41,582 nucleotides of DNA. It comes from a bacterium. Its GTDB lineage: Bacteria > Bacillota > Clostridia > Oscillospirales > Acutalibacteraceae. Below are positions 1 through 8,875 of this stretch, one piece after another (position 1 is the stretch's first letter; each line of letters begins with the position of its first letter). Location: contig JAHLAX010000051.1 of the NCBI GenBank assembly GCA_020625875.1, positions 1 to 41,582 on the forward strand. The letters are read 5' to 3'. The translations under genes were made by a program, and so were the position numbers. Under the pieces are notes generated by a model that was given only the letters and a program-made list of their open reading frames with translations, ran no database searches and was not told where the DNA came from.

Positions 1-4
1 AAAG

Positions 5-55
5 AATCAGCAGAAACATCTCTCGGGAGAAGTTCTGCTGATTTTTCTTTTACTT
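5..55 (+). terminator. Rho-independent terminator at window start
   Basis: A stem of AATCAGCAGAA paired with TTCTGCTGATT is followed on the plus strand by TTTTTCTTTT. The T-run is on the plus side, so it best fits a gene entering from the left. It could also stop the pullulanase transcript arriving from the right on the other strand, although the T-run on that side is shorter. Confidence 0.6.
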
Positions 56-72
56 ATTCGCCTGAAAACTTA

Positions 73-121
73 TTACTTATTACCTATTACTTATTACCTA
101 TTACTTATTACTTATTCCTTA
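73..121. repeat. Tandem 7-bp array, 7 units, ending in pullulanase stop codon
   Basis: Seven heptamers of TTACTTA or TTACCTA run to position 121, the last one being TTCCTTA. A degenerate unit lies just to the left. The final TTA (119-121) is the complement of the TAA stop of the minus-strand pullulanase. A 15-unit array of the same heptamer sits at 8771-8875 in the same relation to rpoD. Confidence 0.9.
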
Positions 122-3100
122 TCCTACAAATACAGGTTCAGCGCCCGGGTTTGTGTCGGGGTTGACGTTGTAGCAGTTGAGGTTTACGCCGTCCTTTGTA
201 TCGTCGATTACAATCCACATTTCGTTGTAGATGAAGCCCTTGCAGTCAGCGGACTTAGGAGAACCCTGGTTGGAAACAATCAGGTTATAAGCTGTGTCGG
301 TTGAGTTAACCTCGAAGGTCTTGTTGTACCAGCCGTCGCCGTCCTTCTCGGTCAGGGTATCGCCCGCCCAGCTCTTGTTGTCACAGTAGTTGCCTGTGTC
401 AACGCCGTTCTTCTGGCCCCAAATCCACAGAGTCGGGTCGTAGCCTGTGCCTGAGCTGTGTTTAACGTGAAGGTCAACAGTGGAGGAAACATAATCATAA
501 TAGTAGTTGATTTCAACGTTGCCGTAAACATAGCTTACAGTCTCGCTTGTGGGCAGCTGAGCCTCGTTGAGCTTATAGCCGAGAGCCGTGCGTGACTCGG
601 ATGTAAACGAAGCGCCTACTCTGCCTGTGTGTACATCAGACGGGATGATGCTCTCGTCTGTGCCTGTCTTATAGTAGTTGACGGTAACAGTACCCATACC
701 GACGCTCATCTGAGCGATGTATCTCTGAATCATAGTTACGTCGTTGATGTTTGTTTTGCCATCGGCTGTAACATCAGCCTTATCCTTATAAGCCGAATCG
801 AGAAGCTTCTTGCCATTGATGTCGAGCTGAAGAACGGTAGCGTCGTTGATGTTGGTCTTGCCGTCGCCGTTGAGGTCAACGTTCTTGATTGACTTCGGAA
901 CATAGTAGCCGAAGTTCATATTGACTGTCTGGTCATCCTCGGTGAACGTGCCTACCTGCTCGCCCTCGATTGTGTCGAGCTCATACTCGTCGCCGATAGT
1001 CTGAGGCTTGGCGATTGAGTATTTCGAACCGATTTGACCTGTAACGGTGTAAGAATCAATTGTCTTGCCTGTGATGTTGTCGACAGCCGTAACCTTTACG
1101 GCGCCGCGGTCGTTAGTAACGTTAACAGCCTCGAAGCTTGTCTTGTCGACAGCGATAATCGCCGACATAGGAGCGAGAGTGAACTTGTTGTCGTTAACCT
1201 CGCCGAGCTTCTTAACGCCTGCCTGCTGGTCGTTGGCGATGATTACCCAGTTGGTGTTAGCGTTTTCGAGTGTGTACTCAACAGTCTTGTTCTTGTTGTT
1301 GAGAAGCACGAGAACGTTCTTCCACTCGCCGTCTGTGTTGTTGGTCCAGAGAGCCGAAGTACCGTCTGTAGACTTAAGAACATTGGCGACATCGACCTTC
1401 TGATACTCGGGGTTGATATAGCCAAGCTGGCAGCCAGCCTCGCGGTTGTTAGCTGTGAACGGTGTGAAGTTCTCTCGAAGCTCTCTGAGTCCCGCGTAAT
1501 AGGATGAAATATCAGCATTGGACTGAGCGAGAGACCAGTCAATCATATTCTCGGTTACGGATGAGCTGTAGCTGTTCTCGTCGTTATCCTTTGAACGTCC
1601 GAGCTCCTCGCCCGCGAGGGTGAAGGTGATACCCTGAGCGGTCATAAGATAAGCCGCGTTGAGCTTGGTCTGAGCTACGAGCTTGTTGTTGCGTGTTCTG
1701 AAATCCTTTACACCCTGAGAATCAGCGAGTCTGTCCCAGAGAGTCTGGTTGTCGTGGCAGGATGAATACTGAACAATCTTTGACGGCGCGGGAGCCGCGG
1801 TGTTGCTCGGGTTAGCTCTTACGCTGTCGTTTATTTTCTTGGCTGTTGAGCTTGTGCCCTGGAGCCAGCCCTTGGCTGTCTTCTGGAATACCGAACCCTT
1901 GAGAAGGTCGCGGATTTCGTCACTGAAGAAGCCGATTCTGTCGTTCATCGCGCCCGAGTTAGCCTGAATAGCGCGAACCAAAGCCGCGCCTGTGCAGGTC
2001 TTTGTGGGGAAGTTAGAGCCCATATACCAGCCTTCGCCCCAGATTGAGATGCGGCTGTCGATAGTGTCGAGGTCACTACGGATGAGATTCATTGTCTCGG
2101 CGTCGTGAAGTCCCATAAGGTCAAAACGGAAGCCGTCAACGTGATACTCATTTACCCAGTATTTGCACGAATCTCTCATATACTTACGGAACATAGCGCG
2201 CTCTGAAGCTGTGTCGTTGCCGCAGCCAGAAGCGTTGGAGTATGAGCCGTTAGCGTTCATTCTGTAATAATACTCGGGAACAGTGCGGTTGAAGCAGGTG
2301 TCTGTTACATAAGTGTGGTTATAAACTACGTCCATAACAACGGATATACCCGCGTCGTGGAGCGCCTTAATCATAGCTTTACACTCTTTGATACGAACGT
2401 TGCCGTCGTAGGGATTTGAGGAGTAGGAGCCCTCGGGAACGTTGTAGTTCATCGGGTCATAGCCCCAGTTGAACTGAGTGTCAGCTCCGCTCTCGTTGAC
2501 AGAACCGAAATCATAGAATGGGTTAATCTGAACTGTGGTAACGCCGAGCTGCTTGAGATAGTCGATACAAGTGCTGACCTTGCCCTCATTGTTGAGAGTT
2601 GTGCCAGTCTCGGTGAACGCGAGGTACTTGCCGCGGTTGGCAGCACTTACGCCCGAGTTGGGATTATACGAAAAGTCCTTAACGTGAACTTCCCATACAT
2701 AGGACTCTGTTACTTCGTTGAGAACAACGTGCTCATCATTATTCCAACCCTCGGGGTCGGTTGAGTCAAGGTCACAAACCATCGAGCGCTTGCCGTTAAC
2801 GCCTGTGGCTACGGAATAAACGTCCTCGGTCTCAACTGTCTGCTCCTCGCCGCCCTTGATGCTCTTGGGAGCGGTTACAGAGTAGGTGTAGTAGGTGTTT
2901 ACGATGTCGCCCTGAACAGTTGCTGTCCATACGCCTGTCCACGAGTCGCCGTCCATAACCTTTTCCATTTCTACTGTACCTAGGTCTTGAGCGCCCGCCT
3001 CGTTATCGGAACCTGTGGCGTAGCGGTTGAGCTTAACGGCTGTAGCCGTAGGAGCCCAGGTCTTAAAGGTGGTAGCCTGAGGTGTGTAGGTCGCGCCTAA

Positions 3101-3265
3101 ATCGTCGCCGTCATAGGCATATTGGTCGTCAATTGCCTCCGCGGCGGATGTGTACTCGGTGTCGACGCCTGACGAAGCCTTTGAGCTGTCAGCGGCGCTT
3201 ACGAGCACAATCGAAGAAGCAATGAGCATTACGCATAAAAGCGCGGACATAATCTTCTTAAACAT
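119..3265 (-). CDS. Secreted dockerin-containing type I pullulanase (GH13)
   Basis: Debranching enzyme expected to cleave alpha-1,6 links in pullulan, amylopectin or starch outside the cell. It is 1048 residues long. A signal peptide covers about residues 1-25 and a CBM48-like N domain about 57-150. The GH13 barrel shows FNWGYDP (265-271), DVVYNH (312-317), nucleophile D382 in FRFDLMG, acid/base E411 in WGEGW, and D505 in CHDNQ. Two MucBP-like repeats (about 717-788 and 857-925) flank a dockerin at about 797-853, with calcium loops DLNGDGKTNIND and DVTADGKTNIND. The last 120 residues are a Trp/Gly-rich beta domain that may bind starch, which is a guess. The start is supported by AAAGGAGG, 9 bases upstream. 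The dockerin suggests docking to a cohesin scaffold, as in the amylosome of Ruminococcus bromii. No cohesin is encoded in the window. Confidence 0.93.
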   Translation of the reverse strand: MFKKIMSALLCVMLIASSIVLVSAADSSKASSGVDTEYTSAAEAIDDQYAYDGDDLGATYTPQATTFKTWAPTATAVKLNRYATGSDNEAGAQDLGTVEMEKVMDGDSWTGVWTATVQGDIVNTYYTYSVTAPKSIKGGEEQTVETEDVYSVATGVNGKRSMVCDLDSTDPEGWNNDEHVVLNEVTESYVWEVHVKDFSYNPNSGVSAANRGKYLAFTETGTTLNNEGKVSTCIDYLKQLGVTTVQINPFYDFGSVNESGADTQFNWGYDPMNYNVPEGSYSSNPYDGNVRIKECKAMIKALHDAGISVVMDVVYNHTYVTDTCFNRTVPEYYYRMNANGSYSNASGCGNDTASERAMFRKYMRDSCKYWVNEYHVDGFRFDLMGLHDAETMNLIRSDLDTIDSRISIWGEGWYMGSNFPTKTCTGAALVRAIQANSGAMNDRIGFFSDEIRDLLKGSVFQKTAKGWLQGTSSTAKKINDSVRANPSNTAAPAPSKIVQYSSCHDNQTLWDRLADSQGVKDFRTRNNKLVAQTKLNAAYLMTAQGITFTLAGEELGRSKDNDENSYSSSVTENMIDWSLAQSNADISSYYAGLRELRENFTPFTANNREAGCQLGYINPEYQKVDVANVLKSTDGTSALWTNNTDGEWKNVLVLLNNKNKTVEYTLENANTNWVIIANDQQAGVKKLGEVNDNKFTLAPMSAIIAVDKTSFEAVNVTNDRGAVKVTAVDNITGKTIDSYTVTGQIGSKYSIAKPQTIGDEYELDTIEGEQVGTFTEDDQTVNMNFGYYVPKSIKNVDLNGDGKTNINDATVLQLDINGKKLLDSAYKDKADVTADGKTNINDVTMIQRYIAQMSVGMGTVTVNYYKTGTDESIIPSDVHTGRVGASFTSESRTALGYKLNEAQLPTSETVSYVYGNVEINYYYDYVSSTVDLHVKHSSGTGYDPTLWIWGQKNGVDTGNYCDNKSWAGDTLTEKDGDGWYNKTFEVNSTDTAYNLIVSNQGSPKSADCKGFIYNEMWIVIDDTKDGVNLNCYNVNPDTNPGAEPVFVG

Positions 3266-3654
3266 AAATATTTCCTCCTTTTATATAATGCTTTTTAACA
3301 AAGCATAATTTACATTGAATTGTGTCCCTTTTTATAGAGAGTCTATCTACACGCAGTATACTAAGGAACGAACTCTCGTTGTCCCCACTGGGGAAAATGT
3401 CAGCCGTAGGCTGACAAAAGGGGTAAGCTAGTGTTACAGCAAGGTCAGAAGAAGTGTTTGTCAGACGTTTTGCTGACTTTAGTAGTAATCTTTATCTATA
3501 CGACATCTGTTGAACCGCTTACGCTACGGACCCCCTCAGTCTCGCTACGCTCGACAGCTCCCCCAAGGGGGGCGCCGAGACATGTGGCTCTGACTTTACG
3601 TATGGAGCGGAGACTGCAAAACCACCATTCCGTACTGCACGTTTTGAGCAACTC
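3266..3654. repeat. 389-bp gene-free stretch made of dispersed repeat fragments
   Basis: Apart from the pullulanase ribosome binding site next to 3265, this region holds repeat debris. TGTCCCTTTTTATAGAG near 3322 resembles a decayed left end of the MITE-like family. A compact element at 3380-3423 starts TGTCCCC, contains the perfect hairpin TGTCAGCC-GTA-GGCTGACA (3398-3416) and ends GGGGTA. At about 3530-3577 there is a GC-rich CCCCCTCAGTCTCGCTACGC segment followed by an imperfect hairpin of CCCCC and GGGGG. A short open frame on the plus strand here has no ribosome binding site and reads through the repeats, so I do not call it. Confidence 0.6.
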
Positions 3655-6456
3655 CTACCCTATCTCTATCTTTTTCATCAGCTCGGCTTTTCTGCGTTTG
3701 CGGTAATACAGCGCGAACACGATAATCAACAGCAGGAACAAAACTGTGACAAGCACGGGCGGAAGCGCCGACATAAACGAAGTCTGCTCATATATAAACA
3801 GCACATTGTGCTCAAGCAGTGTGTAGTCGCCCTTGGCGTTGTCGGTAACGCTCTTGAACTCGTAGCCCTCAATCTCAATCTGGTTGGTCGAGTACTCTGT
3901 GCCCTCGTCGCCCGTGATTGTGTTTGAGCCGAGAATCTTGCCGTCTGTGGCTACATAAACAATATTAACCCTGCAGGTGAGGTCGTCCTTCGCCTTTTTG
4001 TTGTAGCGGAAGCTGACCTTCTGGTTTTTATCGGTAAACTCTCCGCAGATGTTCTTGGGGAGCTTTTGAATATCGAGAGTATAGCCGTCAACCGACGGAA
4101 TGGACGGCGCCTCATACGCCTGTCCCGCGCGGTTGCGCATCACGGTGCTGTCGGCTATGATACTGCCGCTCTCGCTGTCGAGGCACTCGAACATAACGGT
4201 CGAGTACGCGCCGTCGTACTTCTTGCACTCGAACTCGCAGTAGCGGGTATTGTCCGAGAACTTGCCGCTGTCGCCGATTTTCTTGGTGACATTGTAGCTC
4301 ATCAGAATATCGGACATAACGGGTATATCGTACTCTGTGCCGATTTTTCCGCTAACGGCGTAGGACTTGAAAACCTCGCCGTCGCATTTATATCTGACAA
4401 TAACCTTGCCTGTGTCGTTATTAACGCCAGCCGCGTTGTAGGATTCCTTATCCACAAGCACAGCCGCCGACTTTGACGGAAGCGTGACGGAACTGCCCAC
4501 GTCGTCGAGCTTGGTCATTCCCGCGTCGTCCTTGTTGACGAGCTGAACAAAGCTGCCGTCGAACTTGACGCTCTGGTTGGAATCCGAGGCGTTGAACGCC
4601 ACACATACCTTGCCGAACTTTTCATCATTGAGCGTATAGGCGACAACTCCGTCGGGAACGTCCTCGAGGAATTTAATACTCTTAGCCGTCTCGCCGCTCG
4701 GATCCCTGAACGCCGAGATGCTCTTTCGAATCTGAATCAAGCCTTTATAATAATCGGACACGTCGCCGTATGTACGAAGGCTGTCCCAGTCGAGCTGATT
4801 TAATTTGACGCCCGATTTATATGAGTTCTCGTCGCCCTGCTTGGTACGGCTGAACTCCTCGCCCGCGAGCATAAAGCTTATGCCCTGGGAAGTCAGCGTA
4901 ATAGCCCCCGCGAGCTTGTTCATAGCGACCAAATCGTTATAGCGGACGTCGTACTTGCCCTTCTCCCCTTTTTCGGAGAGCACGAGCTTATCCCACAGGG
5001 TGAGGTTGTCGTGGCAGGACGCGTAGGTCACAGCCTGATTGGCGTTCTCAGCCCATCCGATAACGCCGTCAGCCTGAGCGGTGATGCCTGTTTTGAGCTT
5101 CGGTCTGAGCTCGCCCGACTGTACAAATCCCTTGTCTGCGCCGTTAGTGGAGCCCTTCACCGCGTCACGGTAGGTGTCGTCAAAGGCGGCAATCCTCGGG
5201 CTGAGCTTATCCATATTGCTTTGATTAGCGAGTGTGCAGTCGCTGTCGGCTGAGGTGGTGAGGTTCCACGCTTCGCCGTACATCAAGAGCTTTTCGCCGC
5301 CCTCGAGCTCGTCGAGCTTAGAGCGGATATTGTTCATAGTTTTGACGTCGTGCAGACCCATAAGATCAAAGCGGAAGCCGTCTATGTGATATTCGCGCGT
5401 CCAGTAGAGGACGGAGTCTGTCATATATTTTGAGAACATAGCGCGCTCAGAGGCTGTGTCGTTGCCGCAGCCCGAGCCGTTAGACCAGCTGCCGTCGGGA
5501 TTTATGCGATAGTAATAATCGGGGACGGTAAGGTTAAAGGCTGACTTTTTGCTCTCGTGAGTGTGGTTATACACAACGTCCATAATGACGCCTATACCCG
5601 CCTTATGGAGCGATTGAATCATCTTTTTGCACTCGGTGATTCGCTTTGCCCCGTTATTCGCGTCAGAGCTGTAGGAGCCCTCGGGCACGTTATAGTTCAT
5701 AGGGTCGTAGCCCCAGTTATATACGCTGTCCTTGCCCGAAGTGTCGGTCTCGTCAATCGAGCCAAAATCGTAGAACGGGTTTATATGAACATAGTTTACG
5801 CCGAGCTGCTTGAGATAATCAACACAGGTGGAGGGAGAATCCGCCTCGTTTTTGACGGTAGTGCCCGTCTCGGTAAAGGCTAGGTACTTGCCGCGGTTTT
5901 TTTCGCTGACGCCAGACGCCGCTGAGGACGAAAAGTCGCTTATCTGAACCTCCCAGATAACAGCGTCGGTGGAATTCTCGACGCTTATATGAGAGTCATC
6001 GCTCCAGCCCTTCGGGTTGGTTGAAGTGAGGTCAACCACCATCGAGCGCCTGCCGTTCGCGGAACAGGCTTTGGCGTATATATCATAAGTTTCGACGGTC
6101 TTTTTGCCGCGCTTGAACATATATGTATAGTAGGTGTTTTTGAGGTTGCCTTTTACATTCGCGCTCCACACGCCCGTGTGCTTGTCGAATTTCATATTGG
6201 TGATTTTAGTGTAGCCGTCGCTGTCGCCCGACTTAAAGAACTTGACCTTGACGTCGTCCGAAGTGGGCGCCCAAACCCTGAAGGTTGTGGACGACTTTGT
6301 ATACAGCGCTCCGAGCTCGCCCTTGTAGGTAGTTTTGTCGAGCTTTTTGGCTTTTGACTCATAATCAACAGCCGCCACAGCGCCGAACTGAGCGGCAAAA
6401 GCCGAAATCAGAACCGCTAAAATCAGTAATGCCGAACCTAATCTTTTGAATGGCAT
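3655..6456 (-). CDS. Membrane-anchored type I pullulanase-like GH13 enzyme
   Basis: A second debranching-type GH13 enzyme, clearly related to the neighbouring pullulanase but differently attached to the cell. I start it at ATG 6456 (MPFKRL), where GGAGGT lies 4 bases upstream; this gives 933 residues. It has a signal peptide, a CBM48-like domain at about 45-130, YNWGYDP (246-252), DVVYNHT, nucleophile D364 in FRFDLMG, acid/base E395 in YGEAW and D483 in CHDN. Three MucBP-like beta repeats follow, each about 65-70 residues. A C-terminal hydrophobic helix (about 899-917) ends in YRKRRKAE. There is no dockerin and no LPXTG-like motif, so a transmembrane anchor is the likely attachment. It sits 389 bp downstream of the first pullulanase's start on the same strand. 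Confidence 0.9.
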   Translation of the reverse strand: MPFKRLGSALLILAVLISAFAAQFGAVAAVDYESKAKKLDKTTYKGELGALYTKSSTTFRVWAPTSDDVKVKFFKSGDSDGYTKITNMKFDKHTGVWSANVKGNLKNTYYTYMFKRGKKTVETYDIYAKACSANGRRSMVVDLTSTNPKGWSDDSHISVENSTDAVIWEVQISDFSSSAASGVSEKNRGKYLAFTETGTTVKNEADSPSTCVDYLKQLGVNYVHINPFYDFGSIDETDTSGKDSVYNWGYDPMNYNVPEGSYSSDANNGAKRITECKKMIQSLHKAGIGVIMDVVYNHTHESKKSAFNLTVPDYYYRINPDGSWSNGSGCGNDTASERAMFSKYMTDSVLYWTREYHIDGFRFDLMGLHDVKTMNNIRSKLDELEGGEKLLMYGEAWNLTTSADSDCTLANQSNMDKLSPRIAAFDDTYRDAVKGSTNGADKGFVQSGELRPKLKTGITAQADGVIGWAENANQAVTYASCHDNLTLWDKLVLSEKGEKGKYDVRYNDLVAMNKLAGAITLTSQGISFMLAGEEFSRTKQGDENSYKSGVKLNQLDWDSLRTYGDVSDYYKGLIQIRKSISAFRDPSGETAKSIKFLEDVPDGVVAYTLNDEKFGKVCVAFNASDSNQSVKFDGSFVQLVNKDDAGMTKLDDVGSSVTLPSKSAAVLVDKESYNAAGVNNDTGKVIVRYKCDGEVFKSYAVSGKIGTEYDIPVMSDILMSYNVTKKIGDSGKFSDNTRYCEFECKKYDGAYSTVMFECLDSESGSIIADSTVMRNRAGQAYEAPSIPSVDGYTLDIQKLPKNICGEFTDKNQKVSFRYNKKAKDDLTCRVNIVYVATDGKILGSNTITGDEGTEYSTNQIEIEGYEFKSVTDNAKGDYTLLEHNVLFIYEQTSFMSALPPVLVTVLFLLLIIVFALYYRKRRKAELMKKIEIG

Positions 6457-6645
6457 TATTACCTCCGAAGTACACAGTGGTACATAGTAATCTATTCTAA
6501 TAAATTGTATCAAATAACGCGGCAGTTATATTTCCTATAAAGAACTAAAAGGCTATAGGCACATTTTAGAATGTAGAAAATTCAGGGCGTTTTATGTGCA
6601 CTTTAACGATAGTGATGAATAGTATAAAATGAATGGAGGGAAAGT

Positions 6646-6954
6646 ATGGAAACAGTAACATATACCGTGCGAAAAGGAAACACGCTTTTCGGCATCGCCA
6701 ACTTCTTTGGAACAACCGTTGACAAGATACTCAGCGTCAATAATATAACCGACCCGAATATGATTTATGTGGGACAGACAATCGCGGTTCCCGTCGACAC
6801 CGAAACGCCCGAGGGCTTTATTTATGTTACCCGCCCGGGCGACACGCTGTGGTCGATTGCTCACCGCTTCGGAAAAACCGTGGACGAAATCGCCAAGAAG
6901 AACGGAATGTGCAACCCGAATATGATTTATCCAGGGACGAGGCTGTATATTTAA
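6646..6954 (+). CDS. Small protein of two LysM domains
   Basis: The 102-residue protein is nearly all LysM. The first copy (about 5-49) starts YTVRKGNTLFGIANFF and ends VGQTIAVP. The second (about 58-102) starts YVTRPGDTLWSIAHRF and ends PGTRLYI. LysM binds N-acetylglucosamine polymers such as peptidoglycan. There is no signal peptide or catalytic domain, so it may act inside the cell or forespore, or leave by another route. The start has GGAGGG (6635-6640) at good spacing. It stands alone on the plus strand between minus-strand genes. Small LysM proteins of this kind are common in spore-forming Firmicutes; a spore-coat role is possible but unproven. Confidence 0.85.
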   Translation: METVTYTVRKGNTLFGIANFFGTTVDKILSVNNITDPNMIYVGQTIAVPVDTETPEGFIYVTRPGDTLWSIAHRFGKTVDEIAKKNGMCNPNMIYPGTRLYI

Positions 6955-6970
6955 GCGGGAAGTAAAAATC

Positions 6971-7143
6971 TAACATCGGACGTGTCCCTTTTTAAAGGGA
7001 CCTAAATTGTTAAATGCACAGCATTTCAATTTAGAGGGATTGTCTAGCGCAGCGGTCCTCTAACGGAACGTTCATAGTAAGGAAAGATAATCCCCCAAAA
7101 TCAAAGATTTTGACCCCTTTAAAAAGGGGTACATCCGACGTTA
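6971..7143. repeat. MITE-like element, copy A (most complete ends)
   Basis: The left end TAACATCGGACGTGTCCC and the right end, read as its complement TAACGTCGGATGTACCCC, are inverted repeats. With the shared TTTTTAAAGGG they extend about 29 bp with four differences. Inside are a hairpin CTAAATTG-tt-AAATGC with GCATTT-CAATTTAG (7002-7034), GGGATT pairing with AATCCC, and a short hairpin CAAAATC-aaa-GATTTTG (7096-7112). It lies between two convergent genes and has no coding capacity. Confidence 0.85.
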
Positions 7144-7156
7144 ACTTTGAGACCAT

Positions 7157-7182
7157 TAAAAGGGGCGACCGTTGTCGCCCCT
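7157..7182 (-). terminator. Terminator of the LRR protein gene
   Basis: AGGGGCGAC (7161-7169) and GTCGCCCCT (7174-7182) form a 9-bp stem with a 4-base loop. On the minus strand the stem is followed by TTTTAAT. It lies 10 bp after the stop of the LRR gene. Nearly the same stem follows rpmE. Confidence 0.75.
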
Positions 7183-7191
7183 ACAATAATA

Positions 7192-8742
7192 CTATTTAAC
7201 TTTAATCTTAACGTTGACAGTCTTGCTCAGGCTCTTGTAGTTGGAGTTGCCCTTGGCGCTCACCTTCACCTTAATTGTGTAGGTGTTCTTCTTGAGCCCT
7301 TTCTTGACTGTGAACTTACCTGTCTTTTTGTTGACAGTAATCTTTTTATTGCCCTTGAGCTTTTTATATGTGACGGTGCCCTGAGCCTTCTTGACCGTCA
7401 AAGGCTTAACGGTAACGCTCTTTTTCTTGACAGTCTTGTACTTAACTGTTTTAGCCGTCGCCTTGACCGTCATCGGGTTCTTAGCGGGCTTGATTACATA
7501 GAGCGCGTATTCAACGCCGCTGTACTTGCCCTTGAGCTTTACGCCAACACTGTACGAGCCCACCTTTACAGGGCTTTTGGGATATACAACGGTATAGTCC
7601 GTATTCTTAACCAGCTTATCGCCTCTCATATCGGTTACGGTAACAGAGGGCTTTATCGCCTTGCCTGTATATGTGAACATAGATTTTTGCATTTTAACTG
7701 TTACGGGAATAGGAAGATAATCGAAGGTGAGGTTATGGTTCTTGGCGTAGTTCTCAGCCGCCGAGCCAGCGTATCCGCTCAGTACAAATCCCTCGACAGG
7801 CTCCTGGGTTTCTTCGCTTGCGTTATATTGGTAGCCGAAAGCTTTGCTTATAATCTGGAACGCGCTGTCGGGAACGGAAACTGCTTTGAGGTTCTCGCAG
7901 TTATAGAACGCGTACCCGCCGATTGTCTGGAGTCCCTCATAGAGCCATACATATCTGAGAGCGTGACACGATGAGAACGCGCTGTCGCCGATACTTACAA
8001 CTGTCTCGGGGATATCGACGCTGCCCAGAGAATCACAGTTATCAAACGTGCTGAAGCCGATTTTCTTAAGACCGTCATTGAACGTTACATCCGTAATCGA
8101 GGAGCAGTCGCTAAAAGCTTCATTGCCGATTACTTCAAGGGTATCTGGGAAAACAACCTCCTCTAAATCATCGTTGTCGTAGAAGGCTTGTTTGGCGATT
8201 TTTGTAACCTTATAGCCGTCAATTGAGGACGGAATTGAGATAATGGGCTCAGAGCCGAGGTAGCCTGTAATCTCCGCCTCGTTATCGTTTATAACGTTAT
8301 ATGTATACGGCTCGTCAGACGCGACGTATTTATAGATAACAACAAGTTTTTTATTAGCTTTGTCGCTTATCTGGTACTTGCCTACATTCGCTTTTTTGTT
8401 ATTAACATAAGCGTTAACCGTGGTGTTTTCGCTGCTGTCCACGCTGAACTGGTAGTTGTCGTCCGCGGCTATCCAGACATAAAGCGAGTACTCTGTACCC
8501 GACTCAAACTCAGAGCTTTCGTTCAACCAGCTGTTGTCCTGTTTCCAGCCGACGTCTGTGATGGTGTAGCCAGAATCGTCTGTTTCAGCGGTGAAATCGG
8601 CTTTCTCGCCCGCGAGAGGCGCTTTAACGCCCTTGATGTTTACATCGTTGATAACGGTTTCGGCGCCCGCGATAAAAGGTACAGACGCGAATATGCCGAC
8701 TATCATAATTATCGCTAAAACTAAACTAACTGTCTTTTTCAT
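7192..8742 (-). CDS. Secreted BspA-type leucine-rich-repeat protein
   Basis: Start taken at ATG 8742 (MKKTVSLV), with AAGGAG at 8749-8754; this gives 516 residues. A signal peptide ends near the sequence FIAGAE. The middle (about 140-330) holds LRR_5 repeats of the BspA/Treponema pallidum type, e.g. VTKIAKQAFYDNDDLEEVVF and SIGDSAFSSCHALRYVWL. The C-terminal 170 residues form Lys/Thr/Val-rich beta repeats (TVKMQKSMFTYTGKAIKPSV, then many TVKK units) resembling Ig-like surface domains. There is no sorting signal or membrane anchor. The role is probably surface or extracellular adhesion, inferred only from the family. It lies directly downstream of rpoD, separated by the heptamer array, and may be read from the same transcript. 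Confidence 0.85.
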   Translation of the reverse strand: MKKTVSLVLAIIMIVGIFASVPFIAGAETVINDVNIKGVKAPLAGEKADFTAETDDSGYTITDVGWKQDNSWLNESSEFESGTEYSLYVWIAADDNYQFSVDSSENTTVNAYVNNKKANVGKYQISDKANKKLVVIYKYVASDEPYTYNVINDNEAEITGYLGSEPIISIPSSIDGYKVTKIAKQAFYDNDDLEEVVFPDTLEVIGNEAFSDCSSITDVTFNDGLKKIGFSTFDNCDSLGSVDIPETVVSIGDSAFSSCHALRYVWLYEGLQTIGGYAFYNCENLKAVSVPDSAFQIISKAFGYQYNASEETQEPVEGFVLSGYAGSAAENYAKNHNLTFDYLPIPVTVKMQKSMFTYTGKAIKPSVTVTDMRGDKLVKNTDYTVVYPKSPVKVGSYSVGVKLKGKYSGVEYALYVIKPAKNPMTVKATAKTVKYKTVKKKSVTVKPLTVKKAQGTVTYKKLKGNKKITVNKKTGKFTVKKGLKKNTYTIKVKVSAKGNSNYKSLSKTVNVKIKVK

Positions 8743-8770
8743 AGTATTCTCCTTAGAATAACAAATAGCG

Positions 8771-8875
8771 TTACTTATCACTTATTACTTATTACTTATT
8801 ACCTATTACTTATTACCTATTACCTATTACTTATTACTTATCACTTATTACTTATTACCTATTACTTATTACTTA
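8771..8875. repeat. Tandem 7-bp array, 15 units, ending in rpoD stop codon
   Basis: Fifteen uninterrupted heptamers of TTACTTA, TTACCTA or TCACTTA fill 105 bp exactly. The last TTA (8873-8875) is the complement of the rpoD TAA stop. On the minus strand the array reads as repeats of TAAGTAA and TAGGTAA, so stop codons fall in all three frames. It occupies nearly the whole gap between rpoD and the LRR gene. Confidence 0.95.

Noticed and set aside
3431..3706. Plus-strand frame of 91 codons in the repeat region
   Set aside because: It runs through dispersed repeats into the end of the second pullulanase gene, with no ribosome site.
7147..7974. 275-codon plus-strand open frame
   Set aside because: Antisense to the LRR protein gene and starting inside its terminator region; no family features.
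8771..8875. Short regularly repeated sequence as a CRISPR array
   Set aside because: The units are 7 bp and directly tandem with no spacers; no cas genes are present.
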